Shown one piece after another: positions 24,188-35,970 of a stretch of 64,000 nt of DNA. The stretch's first letter is position 1; each line of letters begins with the position of its first letter. The position numbers and the translations under genes are program-made. Source of the stretch: Stereum hirsutum FP-91666 SS1 (Eukaryota; Basidiomycota; Agaricomycetes; Russulales; Stereaceae). The DNA is taken from the NCBI RefSeq assembly GCF_000264905.1, contig NW_006763135.1:512931-576930 (forward strand), in the 5' to 3' direction. A model generated the notes under the pieces. That model saw nothing but the letters and a program-made list of their open reading frames with translations, was not told where the DNA came from and did no database searches.

Positions 24188-24813
24188 GCTTCTCTCCTTC
24201 CTGTCTCAGTGGCGTGGCTCCAATACTCTGTGAAACCCGGTGCGTAGCCTTGCTTGTGTTCCTATTTAAGTTGTAACAAGAGGCATCACGCAAAAAAAAA
24301 CCCTTATGCCGAGAGAAATGTATTATACCATTTTGATCTACAAATGTCTGGAGAGAGGATCCCATTTCTTATTCTCCATCTCAAGGCCGGATTTAGTAGC
24401 TTGCCCTTGTCAGAAGTGGGCCCCTCGGGTACGGTGGCGTATACACTTCCCTTATGCCCCACATTTACAGTCGGACAGGCATCTTGCGAACCTCGGCTTG
24501 ATTTGTAACCATTGATCCTTATGGAGCTGCCTCTGCTTCTGCCCTGATGAAAGCCCCTCCGTAGGTGATGGCACCGGATCTTCGTCGAGGTGGCTTATTC
24601 TCAGCCATGCGCCACGACAGGATAACGGGTGAACGAGAGGATCAGGCATAATGCATTATCTCCTTGTTCTCGTTGTGTACCAAAACAACCCTTCCCTTAC
24701 GAGACAATGAAATGTCCAGGGTATATAACGCCCAACATCCAGAACCCAAATGGTCAGCATCTCCACTCTCGACTATCTATTTCATTCATCACAGCACACC
24801 TCTTCTACTCAAC
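24188..24813. other. intergenic, 5' flank of a small gene
   Basis: No gene supported. Contains the TATA box at 24722-24728 of the next gene. Confidence 0.5.
24722..24728 (+). promoter_or_regulatory. TATA box
   Basis: TATATAA lies 86-92 bp before the ATG at 24814 of the small two-exon gene. Its position fits a core promoter with a 5' UTR of about 60 bases. Confidence 0.55.
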
Positions 24814-25382
24814 ATGGCCCAGAGGCTTTCAAAGGTCCGTCAGAATGACGGACATCTAATTTATGCTACGCCCACAGCTGACCATTCTCTCCAGGATTTC
24901 ATCAAGGCCAGCAGGGCATACATGAATGTGTTCAGCACTCGATCATTCCCGAATATCAAAGAGGAGTTCCAGGCAGCGCAAAAGCAGCCAGGGAAATTCG
25001 AACGTCTGCATAGCGATAAAAAATCTGCGACCGGAGGCCACTGCACCGTTTGGATCAGGTATCTTCGCCCTCCTACCAAACCCCAGGCGGGAGTAGAGAC
25101 GAACCCCTACTTCGAAGCACACATTGTCATCGCTGCGGGAGATGAGTACACAGGTGACACTAAGAACAAGCAGTTTGAGAAGATGCAGGTCGCCCTGCCC
25201 GCCTCCATAGTAACTGCGTTGGGGAACAACGACGGCCCAGCGATAGCTGAAGCCTTCAAGGACACCATCTTGAAGGAATGGGAGGTCAGCACCTTTTTAT
25301 GAGCTATCTTGCTGCGATATACTGACGTCGTGACCAATGCATCTCTTGACAGTCGGGTTCCAACGAGACCGTCTCCCAGTGA
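24814..25382 (+). CDS. small uncharacterised fungal protein (166 aa)
   Basis: Two exons (24814-25284 and 25353-25382) encode 166 residues; the last exon adds only SGSNETVSQ. No family is recognised. The protein is soluble in appearance, with no signal peptide or membrane segment. Regular alternation of charged and hydrophobic residues suggests one folded domain: TADHSLQDFIKASRAYMNVF, then GGHCTVWIRYLRPP, YFEAHIVIAAGDEYTGD and LPASIVTALGNNDGPAIAEA. If the intron is retained, the protein ends three residues after the donor-spanning codons (VSTFL), so either form would differ only at the tip. A TATA box is present upstream. Composition and codon use look normal for the window. Confidence 0.72.
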
Positions 25383-26132
25383 AGGCTTGCCCCGCATTCA
25401 TGAACTTTTGCCCCCCCTCGGGTCCGAAGTATTCCGTTCCGTGATTCTTGTCTATGTCTTCCTTGTACGATATTTTCAGCGGTGTTCGCAATTCCCGTAG
25501 GTTAACAATGGCATCCCCACTCTATGCAATAACCCTCATGAGTGTTTGTGACGGATGAGGCGCAAGCCCACCGTTGGCCTTGTGAGTTAGTCACTCTTCG
25601 AGAGTGTATGAGGCAGTAAGGGAAGCACGGTGCAGGGTAAACGTCAAGAAGACTATTATTGTATTTGTCAACCGAGTCATTAAACTCGGGGGAGGTGGCG
25701 ATTGCGTCAGTGCAGACGTGTCACTGCGTTTAGGACGTCAGTGCAAGAGCGAGTCAGCGCACAAGGGTGTGCATTACACATGTACAGCCTGTCTCGCAGG
25801 TCTCTAGGATATTTTTGTGCGTCGAGGCTCGTAAGCATTGATGAAAGGCAATCTGTACATTTTTTATCATAAAATTAATACCCGTACCCTGGCATACACA
25901 GAGCAGCGGTTGGAGTATCCCGTATTGCGACACACTGCATAGTCGGGAACACGGGGAAGTGTCCCCAAATCTGTAGTACAAATGCTTGTCGCAGGCAGTG
26001 GGCTATATAGGTACCTGAAGTTCATCATCGTGAGTACAGGTGCGCTTCATTCTTCTATGACGGGCAGGGCGATTTACATTTAAGAACGCTGCACTTTACT
26101 TGGTTTTACAACACATAAATCTTTGCTACACC
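25383..26132. other. intergenic, no gene seen
   Basis: Lies between the ends of two convergent genes. Short open frames (25604-25807 +, 25754-25981 -) show nothing recognisable. Confidence 0.5.
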
Positions 26133-27297
26133 TCAGCCTTGCGTCCCGTACTTCGCCGGCAAAGACAGAGTCGCAACCTCGATTTTCGTCCCCAGTCCTC
26201 TCCACCCGGTTCCAGCGCCTTGTACCTGGGAGACCTGGGAAGGCATTCCCGAAAGGACTTTCCCGATGAAGTTCGGGTCGGTCATGGGTGTTAGGTCGTC
26301 GCGTTTTGGGAGTTGCTGTACAATGATCCAAAGGTCAGGAAAGACACCCATAGAACAAGGTAAAGTCGTCGGGAGAATGAAAGATGAACATACGCGTTTT
26401 ACGCGCTCGTAAGGAGCTTCCCAGCCTGATGTTTCGCGTACGACGAGAGGTGGCGATGAGGCGAAAGAGTGATAGAATCGCGTGTCGAACGTGCGGAAGA
26501 GAACGTTATCGACGCGCAGGATGAAGCGGGAGAGGATGAAGATACATGTTGGCATTACACGCTGTGCACTCATCGTTAGCACCACGCCACATAACATGAA
26601 GTGGCGGACATGCTCACGATTCTGACGAGTAGATGTGAGGCGCCGTTATCGTGCAGTTCATCCTCAAACAGAGGAATCTCAGCGTAGAAAAGGATAGGGT
26701 CGGGTCGAGTAAGCTCAGCGATGGGAATAGCATGAGAGGGATTGGCCTCGTCGCCTTTTACCCATTCAACCTTTGTACTACTCGAGTCCGAAGGAGTGTG
26801 GCCCGAATATATCGTGGTGTAGGTCCAGTCGTATGGTTTTGTCGGAGATGTTTCAGGCATCGGAATTTGGGAGTCTGGTCCAGTTCTATAAGCAGGAAAA
26901 GACGTATGTTATAATCAAGGAACCACTCATGGATCGACATGGCAAGGCGAACCTACCGACTCTGCAGCCACTTGTCCGCATACCCAACCTTCACGCCTCC
27001 ATCCCCGTCAACTAATTCCCCGTTCTTGACACCCCTCAACGCCACATCTGTAGCCCAAATGTATTTCCAACCCCCTTCCCCAGTTTCTTCATTTCCTCCG
27101 AACACCAGTTCGAGTGAATTCTCGCCGAACGTCATTTCCGGGAGCGGGAATCCGAGACTGGCCTGTAGAGCATCACAAGATGAGGCATTCGAGATTGGAT
27201 TTGTGGTAGCAGTGATTTTCCAGTTAGATACATTGATAGTGCGTGAATTGGGAGACTCGGAGAGGGTGTGCTTGGGAACGGGGACGGCAGTGGCCAT
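26133..27297 (-). CDS. TIP41: TIP41-like protein (TIPRL), PP2A/TOR-pathway regulator
   Basis: Four exons (27297-26957, 26885-26618, 26561-26394, 26315-26133) keep frame throughout and give 319 residues, typical of the family. Landmarks in order are NVSNWKITATTNPISNA, LGFPLPEMTFGENSLEL, VKVGYADKWLQSR, PYDWTYTTIYSG, DPILFYAEIPLFEDELHDNG, VRIRVMPTCIFILSRFILRV (across an intron) and DNVLFRTFDTRFYH. These are the hallmark TIP41 blocks, including the LFEDEL..NG and RVDN...R signature. TIP41 proteins bind PP2A-type catalytic subunits, and in yeast TIP41 opposes TAP42 in TOR signalling; cytosolic. The ATG at 27297 is preferred over 27303, which differs by two residues. It is divergent from the dynein gene at 27658 and shares a 360 bp upstream region with it. 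Confidence 0.95.
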
Positions 27298-27657
27298 GAG
27301 CACTGAGTGGACTTGGCTCCAGGGAGGTTGATGAGGAGCTGGAGGAGGACTCTCGGAGATGTTGGCAAGACTGTTGTCTGATTCCGCCAGTTTGAGGACT
27401 TGAGTGAGGTCAAAGAGTGCAGGATGAAGGAATCAAGAGTAGGAAGATTGTAAACGGAAGTAAACGAGTTGTTGAGCTCGAAGCGTTACTTACAGTTCGA
27501 TTTCAATGTCCGAAAGCGCTCTTGAGGTCTCACTACGATTGAGGTTCTAGCTAGACTACAACACTTGGTCTTTGACGCGCCTAATCCCGAGTCTAACTTC
27601 CCTTCATAAACCTCTTTTCTAGCCTTACGGTCACCACCCTCGTCAACACTTTCCTAC
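27298..27657. promoter_or_regulatory. shared divergent promoter region of TIP41 and dynein light intermediate chain genes
   Basis: The two start codons are 360 bp apart on opposite strands, so both promoters must lie here unless they extend into the coding regions. No clear TATA box was seen, in keeping with housekeeping genes. Confidence 0.55.
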
Positions 27658-29926
27658 ATGATGGATGGGCCAAGTTCACGCCCAGGATCACCATCTGACG
27701 ACGCACCCCCAGAAAACCTATGGTCTTCCATCCTTGATTCTGTCTCCTCAACACGCGCTATACCCTCGAAACAGATTCTTATACTTGGCCAGCCCCAGAC
27801 CGGGAAGTCAACGTTGTCGGCAGCGCTGCTGCAGAAGGCTCCTGCAGATGTCGCTGGACCTGGTAATAATGAGGTGCCACAGAGCGTAGACTTTGCTCTA
27901 GGTTACGATTGGGCGGATGTTAGGGACGAGGCAGACGAAGGCGCGTTCGTTCTCTTTCGTCTCCATACGAGATTTCTGTAAACTCACATCTTCGTCGTAT
28001 AATTTTGTAGATACATTGGCGCGTTTGTCAGTATACAACGTACCCTCATCAGCACCGGCATATACCTCCTTGTTACCCCACTTTCTGCCGGCACGGACTT
28101 CGTTGCCACACACACTTGTGATGATCGTGCTTGACTGGACGCGCCCATGGACCTTTGTAGATGAACTTTTCACGTGGCTGACATGGATTGAGGACTGGGT
28201 AAAGGGAGAGACCCCACGAGAGCTCGTCATCGCAAGGGAGGAGAACCGAGAACGACGTGAGTCCTGGCACGCCACACTCGCGTTTTCTCCACGGAACTGT
28301 TTTACAATAGTATCTCCAACTAATCTGTTTTCCCAAATAGTGCAAGCATATCTTCAGCATTATACCGAGCCTTCGTCAGAACCTATCCCCGCCTCCTCCG
28401 CCTCACAAGCGGCCATCCTACCCCTCGGGCCCGGAATATATACCCATAACACCGCCGGCGTGCCCATTATTGTGACATGTACGAAGTCGGATCTGATAGA
28501 CGACAACCACAACGATGTCGTTGGGGCTGGAGCGTCGGGGATGGGAGGGATGGTGAAGGGCAAAGGAGGCGAGTGGGAGGAGAGGACAGATGGAGTCATG
28601 CAGATCTTGAGGACGGTTTGCCTGAAGTGTGAGATTTATTACCTTCAGTTCTTACTGCATTACGGTTTCTAGACTTATGATGTTGTAGACGGAGCTTCAT
28701 TATTCTACACTACACAACAACCCTCAACACTACAGATTCTCCGACAATACGCACTCCATCTACTTTTCATTCCGCCCGCACCCTCACCAGGCCTATCCAC
28801 CGGAACCGACGCCCCAGCACCCGTTCGCAACCCATTCCCTTTCACACAGAAGCCTAATACCCTAGACAGGGATCGTATCGTCGTGCCTGCTGGTTGGGAT
28901 AGCTGGGGTAAGATCGCCGTTCTTCGAGAAGGGTTTGACGCGAAAGGTTGGGGCGAAGCATGGGAGAGAGATTTGGAATCTGCCAACGAGGACGAGAACG
29001 CTGTCGGCGACGACGAGGTCGGTGCAAGGAAGATGTATTCACAGCTAGTGCCGGATCAAGGCTACAAGGTATGGCTCTCTGGATTGCAGACCACGCTTAA
29101 ACTGACTCATTCGTGTTGTTATTAGCCGCCTCCCCTCCCACCCTTCAACAATCCAATCCCCGAACAAACCTTCCTCGCCAAAAACTACGACGAAAACTCC
29201 AAGAAGCCAGACCGCGACCCCCGAGGCATGTTCCGCAACCCCACCGAATCCACCGCCGGCGCAAACGCAGGGATCGTCGGTCCTCTCAGCTCTTCATCCT
29301 TCTCCATGCCCAACGTCGAACGCGCTCTCACTGAGATGGAAGCATCGTCAGCGTTTACGCCAACAGGGCCAATGTCTGCTGGTGGTATCAACCTCGTTGG
29401 TCCAGATTCGCCTGGTACACCGTTAGGAAGGAAAGGTTCAGGTCGCAATCCTACGCGTGCTCCCAACGCAGGGAACGCATCCGCAGCTGGTCCTGGCGCA
29501 CGTTCTGACCTCTCATCGTCGGTTATGGGTGGTTTGAGTGTAGGTGGTCGGGACAGAGATGGAGGTAGAAGTCCTCCAAGCCCGATGATGAGGGATCCGA
29601 CGGGAGGTGCAGGCGCTGGAGGGTCGAGTCCTGGGTCGGGCGGACAGACGCAGCATGAGGTATTGCAGAATTTCTTCCAGAGTCTATTGAGCTCGAAGGA
29701 TAGGCCGGGGAGTGCGGCGGCGGCTAGAACGGGAGGGAAGCTTTCGACTGGGCCGAGTGGGAATACAGCGAGGGTGACTAGTGAGGACAAAGGGGGTGCA
29801 AATGGAGGAGGAAGCGGTGGTGGGAGCGGTGGAGCCGGGGCTGGGAGTAACAGGAGCAGTATGGTTGGGCCTCCTGCGAGCGGGACGGGCGGCGGGAGTG
29901 GGAGTGGGACAGAGGATGGGGCTTGA
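27658..29926 (+). CDS. cytoplasmic dynein light intermediate chain (DLIC)
   Basis: The protein opens with a short leader and a Ras-like P-loop, GQPQTGKST at residues 44-52. VDFALGYDWADVRDE follows, where family members have the conserved Y...D of the effector region. Next come TLARLSVYNVPSSAPAY, LVMIVLDWTRPWTFVDELFTW with the adjoining LTWIEDWV helix, and VPIIVTCTKSDLIDDN as the G4-like NKxD element. The C-terminal half includes RQYALHLLFIPPAPSP, DRDRIVVPAGWDSWGKIAVL, PPPLPPFNNPIPEQTFLAKN and a disordered Gly/Ser-rich tail, which in DLIC binds cargo adaptors. The subunit sits on the dynein-1 heavy chain tail and serves nuclear migration and vesicle transport. About four introns are present; the donor of the first (about 27940-27965) is uncertain. 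The Gly-rich end at about 29800-29926 is unusually simple in sequence. Confidence 0.93.
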
Positions 29927-30576
29927 AGGTAATACTTTGGCATGATGCAGTGGTATGAGATGTGACACGATTTGGTTTCAGGTGGCGAGGTACTTCGTTG
30001 CTCATTATGGTATGAATTTGGAAGGAGCTTTATTCGTGGTTGCCAACCTAGACATGATCTTTCTTAAACAGTCATTTTTGGTGGCCCTGAGGCTCACTAT
30101 ACAAAGAAGGCGGCGAAGTTGTTGGCGTCCTACTGCTGGCTCTACGTTCACGCCGCACCTTCTGCGCCTATCTCTATAAGCAGCTCTGAGGAGCTCAGTA
30201 GCCCTCTTGTCACTAACCTACACTCAACGCTTTCCCCTCTGCGTTGAAAATTTGTTTCCAAAAGTATCGAACGGAGCTATACGTAAAAAGCAAGATGAAA
30301 CTCCTCCCTGCATGCTCGCAAACACGCCTGCTTTTGCGGCCACGAGAAATCGGAGACCCACGGCATGACGGCGACGAGGAAAGAGAGTGGGTACAAAGAG
30401 TAAACCCGGAACATCTTATACCATACAAACACACGATACATATATGCTGACATAGCGCAATGGAAAACCCAGTACATCGAAGGCGACAGGAGCGACCGTT
30501 GCATGATACAAGGGAACCAAAAGTCAAAACCATAGTCCATGAGATCCACCAAAAAAGTAAGAGGCTCAGAACGAGA
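29927..30576. other. convergent 3' intergenic region
   Basis: Lies between the dynein gene (+) and the Crinkler-like gene (-). Short open frames on both strands look like chance. No repeat noticed. Confidence 0.5.
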
Positions 30577-30756
30577 TTACCCGGGAACAACACAACCCCA
30601 TACCCTCAACGGTATATTCAATTCGCCACCGTGGCCCACTTCACACTGCTCCAGATCCGACCACTCTTCCACGAGCTTTTCAGCGACGGCATGGTCGTTG
30701 GCCGCAAGGACAAAATGCCAACAACGGTCCTTTCGAACGTCCGGCTTGAGGTTATC

Positions 30757-32681
30757 CTATATCTTTCGAAGTCCATCGACCGGACTCTTGTGCTCGCCTG
30801 CGATTGTCGCCTGAACTGCATAGATGTTCCCCTTGATATCGCCGAGAACACCGTCAATGCCGGGAAAGTCGATCACTGACGGGATCCAGTAGAAGGACTC
30901 GAGGGCACCTGAATGCTTAAGACCAGAGACCGTCCCGGCAAGAAGATGAGACGATGGGACCATGTTCTGCGTCGTGAGGTCGTCTCGGAAGATGGTGAGC
31001 GCCCCCTTAGCACCGCACAGGTGGTGATGCACGCGGATTTCGTGGGCCCAGCCAGCGGCGCTTTTCGTTAGGGAGTGCATGCTGATATTCTCGTAGAGCT
31101 CCAAGGACGCGTCGTTCGATATCTTGGCGCGAGATGTCTCGACTAGCTCGGCGGGGAATGTTGTCGGGATAAAATACTTACAGGCATCAGACGACTCGAT
31201 ATCGTCGTTCTCCTTATATTGGCGGTAAGGGCGAACGAAGACGAGGGAGCTCGGGATAGACCCGTGGTATGATAGCGTGGGGATCGGGTTTGTGCAAATG
31301 ATGCGTGCGGCTGTCTTCGCGTGACCTTCGAGGGATAGTGGAGTCGTATGTCCGTTGGCCAGGTCTATGATGGTTCGAACCGAGGGTCCCCACTTATCAA
31401 CCATTTCCAGAGTGGAGGACGGGTCAAGATTGGACTCTTTCCTGTATGTGAATCCTCGTGAGCAGGAAAGATATCTCAAGCGCTGTGGGCAGCTCCGAGA
31501 CGACGTGCATACCCTGCTTCTGCGTCAACCATCTCTTCCATCTGAAGGACTGAAGTGAGGACGCTTGTACGACACGCTTGGCGCGACTCAGAAAGGGTGC
31601 ACATGGCTGGATGACCTGGGTATTACTATCGGACAAAGCCCAGCATTTCTCGAGTCGCGGGTCGAGAAGATTGGCCTCAATGTATGTGGCGCCTTGGTCA
31701 TCGAATATGAAGTAAAACATGGGATCAAGTTGAATTGCCGTTGGAAGACCGTGCTGAAGACGATGCAGAAGAAGGTAGAAAAGAAAGGTGGTCTTCCCTA
31801 AACAAAAAAAATCAGGAATAGCTACGGAACAAAAACAGCCTGACGAACCAATTCCTGGATGGCCTGTGATCACGAATGCGGGGCTATCACTGTTCTCCAT
31901 CATCCTGCAAAGTAAGTGATAACAGAACCAAAAAAAACCTTCACCATATAGAGACAATGTGATCTCAAGAATTGTGGTGTGCCCTCTGTAGGTCCCAAAT
32001 GGACGATGCGATGGGCCAGTCCCGAGAGCGACTAATGCCATCTCTTACGGCCTCCGATCCCCTCCTGCTGGTCAAAGAAACGTCTTTCGCAAATACGTCT
32101 TCAGACAGTGGCCAACGATTGCGGGGCTCAAGAATACCATGCACAGCGAACCCCCCACCGGGGCATGAGTTACAAGAAACTCACCAGAGAAAATTTGCTC
32201 GCTCAGCGGCACTTAGGACAGTGACGCACAAGCGTCAGTCCCACCTTCTGTGAAAGTGCTGACTTCTGCACTAACCATGCGAATTGCATGTTGTCGGGCG
32301 GGTGACCCAGATGTGGATGGCATCATTCCGGGGTTGTTCATGCCAATATTCCGAAAGAGTCTTGTAGCTTTTGAGTTCGACAGGCCGTTGCCAGTCATGT
32401 TGATTCTTCACCCGATCGAAAAGCGTTTCTGGTGGCTCGAATTGCACAGGCTCGTTGAGCTATTGAGACATTTGGTGTTAGTCTAGGAAACACTGCTTTG
32501 TTTACAAATAAGACCAAGGAGGCACCTTCTAAACGCTCAGAAAAGGAGAACCAATATCCTTCAGGAGGAACTTTTCATGAATTCTTTCTTTCAAGTCGTC
32601 CACGAAGCAATCTGAAGGTAGTATGAATCGGGTGGACACTTCGTCCATGATAGCCCAGAGCGTGAGTAAAGATGAATCCAT
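30757..32681 (-). CDS. Crinkler (CRN)-like protein: ubiquitin-like header, P-loop NTPase and nuclease-like C-terminus, with an in-frame TAG
   Basis: The N-terminal exon from 32681 reads LLTLWAIMDEVSTRFILPSD then CFVDDLKERIHEKF, matching the CRN header (F.V......V.DLK..I). The next exon ends with DAIHIWVTRP, the header's usual IHI.V..P strand. The NTPase domain follows with Walker A GHPGIGKTT, formed across an intron at about 31800-31850, and FYFIFDDQGATYIEANL. After an intron at 31453-31506 (donor GTATGC) comes the C-terminal domain: MVDKWGPSVRTIIDLANG, then IDFPGIDGVLGDIKGNIYAV and QATIAGEHK, which fits the D...QxT core of the restriction-endonuclease-like domain in this family. A TAG at 30757-30759 stops the frame. 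The same frame then continues as plausible protein for about 59 codons to a TAA at 30577. The stretch between header and NTPase (about 31950-32270) is hard to splice. Possibly a truncated allele or pseudogene. Confidence 0.78.
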
Positions 32682-33428
32682 GGTGGGCGTGCGCGAAGAG
32701 GCAGTAGACAGAAAACATAGAGACAAGGTATTTTTGACCAACTACCGTGCTACAATATTGCAACGATTTGGCCGCTTCGGGTGGCGAGAGGAGAAGTCCC
32801 GGAAATTGCCGTGTTATTGTCACTTAGCGCCGCTTGATGGTCATCCTTCCGAGCTCACCACGACTTTCCCGACCTTAGGTTCTCCTGTTCACCTACAGCC
32901 TTCTCCATTGTCAACGACCACGTCGACGAAAAAGCATCAATCACAATGGGAAAATGGTCTGTCACTTTCGCGCAGAGTCAATCTGAGAGCAGTCGCTAGA
33001 TATTTCGACGTCACTTCGCGTCAATTGGAACAGGACCACAGAGTACTATGACGATGTCCTTGCTGGAAAGATCAAAAGCCTAGTGTGCGTGGTTTTCTTC
33101 TATTATTTGTGGGTGCTATATTTACGAAGTGGGATGGTCAGGGAAGGTGCCGTGAAGCGCTCACGACTTGAGTTGGGTCCTTCGTCTAGTTCGGCGTCTG
33201 AGACTCCGTCTATGACCTACGAAGCATTCGTCGAGGACCTAGATCCTGGCGATTCATTTACGACTACGCTCGTTGAGACTCTAGTGAAGGCGAGTTTGGC
33301 CTTCTGGATTTGATGCTTCAGCCTGCTGGAACAAACCATATTCATAGGAACTCTCCAACCGCCGCATCCGAAATTCGTCATCCGAAAAGCGTCTTATTTC
33401 AGACCCTACTGCCAAATCACTTCGTCAA
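32682..33428. other. 5' flank and possible small gene of unknown nature
   Basis: On the plus strand an ATG at 32946 (MGKW), a stretch reading NWNRTTEYYDDVLAGKIKSL (about 33023-33082), and a frame ending ETPSMTYEAFVEDLDPGDSF and a TGA at 33311-33313 could be exons of one small gene. GT-AG pairs exist at about 33086-33130. The frames do not join without forcing, so no CDS is called. Confidence 0.3.
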
Positions 33429-35632
33429 ATGGCTATGCCGTCTCGTGTATATAGGCCTGCGTCCAGCGCATCGTCGTCGTCTTCGTCTTCATTAGGCTCG
33501 ACCCCTCAGCCACCATCACGCACCTTCAATCCCTACTCGATCAGCTCTCTCCGTTCCGCACACGCAAGCTCCCATTCTCATGGTCTGCTTCGTTCCTTTG
33601 GAATACAGGGGCCACAGTCGCCGGGTGTTGAAGCTCATGCGCAAGACCCGCCATCAGGTTCATCCAATACCCACTCGTACTCCACGGCACCGCTCCAACG
33701 AAGCTGGTTGGGAAATGGAGCTACAAGGAGCAGGTTGCGACTAGCAGATTATCTGACGGTACCACCGGACGAGATGGAAGTCGATCCTGGAACCGAAGTC
33801 GTGGCAATTGGGGAATCGGGGAGAGAAGTAGAGATCTCACGCCGTGACGATCTCGAGAGGTTGGCGGGCCTAGGTGAGATGCACTTCAGAGGGCGTGTTA
33901 GGCGCGAACCGAACAGCCCGGTCACTCGTCGTTCTGGTTCAATGCCACCATTGGCCGATCCTTTGGAAGGAGATGATGACCACGACGGTGATACGGAAGT
34001 CGATATTGACGGCCTTCTAGATCATGCCGGAGTCAGTGGTGGGGTGATGGAGGGTGTGAGAGTTGAGAACGAGGCTCTATTCGATGCGTTGACTGGTGGC
34101 GGCAATGCTTCCAACTATCCTTGGCGTACGTCTCCCGCCTGCGCTCCGTCTTGGTCGCGTGCTCATTTTGTTTCGCCACAGACGAACCCGCTTCACCGCC
34201 AGGGTTCCACTCCTCACCCCCCGAACTCGTCGACATACCCAGCACAGTCAGCAGGTCAGATGCACAGTCGACACCTCACTCCAACGCCCGTTCTCGCACG
34301 TCCGACTTCAACGACTTTACCAGTCGACGTCGTATCTCCACTCGTGAGCGCGAAGGCAGTGAACCAGCCTCTACGTCTGAAGCCAGTCGATTAGTTCCAA
34401 TTGTAGCCTCTCGCTCTACCCCCGGTAGCCGGTTTGGGAGCACTGGCCTGCGCTTCAGTTCCGCACCTGGCATTCGGGCGCGTTCGTCGTGGCGGACCGA
34501 ACGAGACGACGATGCGAGCTCAATCAATCGCAGCCCAACTAGCCCGGGCTCGTCACGCCCTATGCCTAGACGTAGGTTAGAGCATCTACCACCCAGGAGG
34601 TCGACGCTCCCGACTCCTGATTCAAGCAGCCCGCCATGGGGTGCTGCTACTTACTTTTTGCCACCCCCTCTCCCGTCTACCACTGGTCCTGCAATGCCGA
34701 TGGCTTCAACAGCGGGTGACGAAGTCCTTGCGCCACGTGTGGCGCCAGCGACCATATCGAGGGCTCTTCAAGCACAGTTCGAGCAAAGAAGGGAAAGGAG
34801 AAGGTTAGATAACGGGATGACGACGCTTGGGATCCGAGCCTTGCGGAGAGAACAAGAGTTACGGACCTCACTTGCGGCTGGCAGTCGAGCCTCAACTTCT
34901 ACTTCTGCCGCTGGTCCGAGCGTCGTGGACGAACACGGCGACGGTGCGAGTTCATCTTCGAGTGCTACTTCCACCGGCCACAGCACTTCGAACAATACGA
35001 CCCAGCGCGACAGGGAGCGTTCCCATCTCTCCTGGCTTACTAACTCCCCATCTCACTCTCATACCTCAGCGTCACTCTCACTCGCGCCTCTCCCGTCATT
35101 CCACGTTCGCCCATCGTCGAATTCGTCGCCTCCGCCATTCCCTTCCTTCCCTCTCCCTGCCGTCCCTGGCTTCGCGCACTCGTCGGGACCGAACTCTTAC
35201 TACTCGTACCGTCCCGGAGAAAGTCATGGCAATGACCACGGGCATAGTCCACCTCGAGGTTATACAGAATATAGGCCATTCACGGAACTCCCTCCACCTC
35301 TGGAGCCTCCGTCACCGACCGCTTCCATGTCAGAACTATACGCAGATGTGGGGGAGATCCTGTTTGGAGGGGACCGTAGTCCTGGTAGGGCGAGTACGAC
35401 TGGCAATGACCATGAGAGGGTTTCAGCCGCTGGAGGCGGAAGTGGGACTGAGATGGGTGCAGCTCCGCCGAGGTTGAGGAGGGGAGGCGTTCGTCCGCCT
35501 GAGATGATCTCGGCATCGCTGGGGCAGGCTCATGCTCATCACGCGAGGGCACAGGAGGAAGTTGGTGGTACGATCGGACGGGAAGCTGCGAGAGACGGGT
35601 TTGCAGGGGAGGAGGATGAGGGTATGCGATGA
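33429..35632 (+). CDS. large intrinsically disordered protein, function unknown
   Basis: Two long exons, 33429 to about 34124 and about 34182 to 35632, are joined by a GTACGT...CACAG intron of about 57 bp. The protein is about 715 residues and dominated by Ser, Pro, Arg and Thr. A short more ordered segment near residue 105 reads RSRLRLADYLTVPPDEMEVD then GTEVVAIGESGREVEISRRD and looks like a small folded or binding element. The second exon has a charged helix (ISRALQAQFEQRRERRRLDN) and acidic/Ser-rich stretches. The C-terminus carries YADVGEILFGGDRSPGR and a Gly/Arg-rich end. No enzyme or membrane motif is seen. The overall look suits a scaffold or regulatory protein with many phosphorylation sites, but that is inference. 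An upstream exon may exist (the frame is open for a few codons before 33429). The overlapping frames on both strands are compositional shadows. Confidence 0.75.
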
Positions 35633-35970
35633 GTTCGGGCTTGATTGTCAGTTCGAATAACATTGCTTCATTCTTCGACTATTTCCCCTGTTTGTTGTTC
35701 ACCGAAGGATGTCCTGTTGAGGCCTTCGTCTTGGTTGGATCGATCATATGTATGTATGTGTGCAGGACTCGTGTATGATAGATCACCTTGGTTGCGTCGT
35801 CGTTTCTTGAAACACTGGAGCGAATACAACCATTGGAACTTTAATTGGGGACTATTGGGCTCAGTGATGAATAATCGATGAAAGAAGCGAGGTACAACTG
35901 ATATATAACACACAAAGTACAAAACAAAAGAACAACCAGACCAAGAGAGACATTGGACGACGGGCCACGA

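Noticed and set aside
29185..29943. Minus-strand Pro/Leu-rich frame of 252 codons
   Set aside because: It is the antisense of the Gly/Ser-rich dynein light intermediate chain tail.
31424..31558. Apparent frameshift between the NTPase and C-terminal domains of the Crinkler-like gene
   Set aside because: A 54 bp intron with a GTATGC donor and CACGAG acceptor (31453-31506) joins the two frames cleanly.
32946..33313. Possible small gene starting MGKW
   Set aside because: The candidate exons cannot be joined in frame with convincing introns, so it was left as an annotated uncertainty rather than a CDS.
33429..35632. Several long overlapping frames on both strands (for example 34827-35477 + and 35280-35663 -)
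   Set aside because: They are compositional shadows of the Ser/Pro/Arg-rich coding exon, without splice partners or domains.
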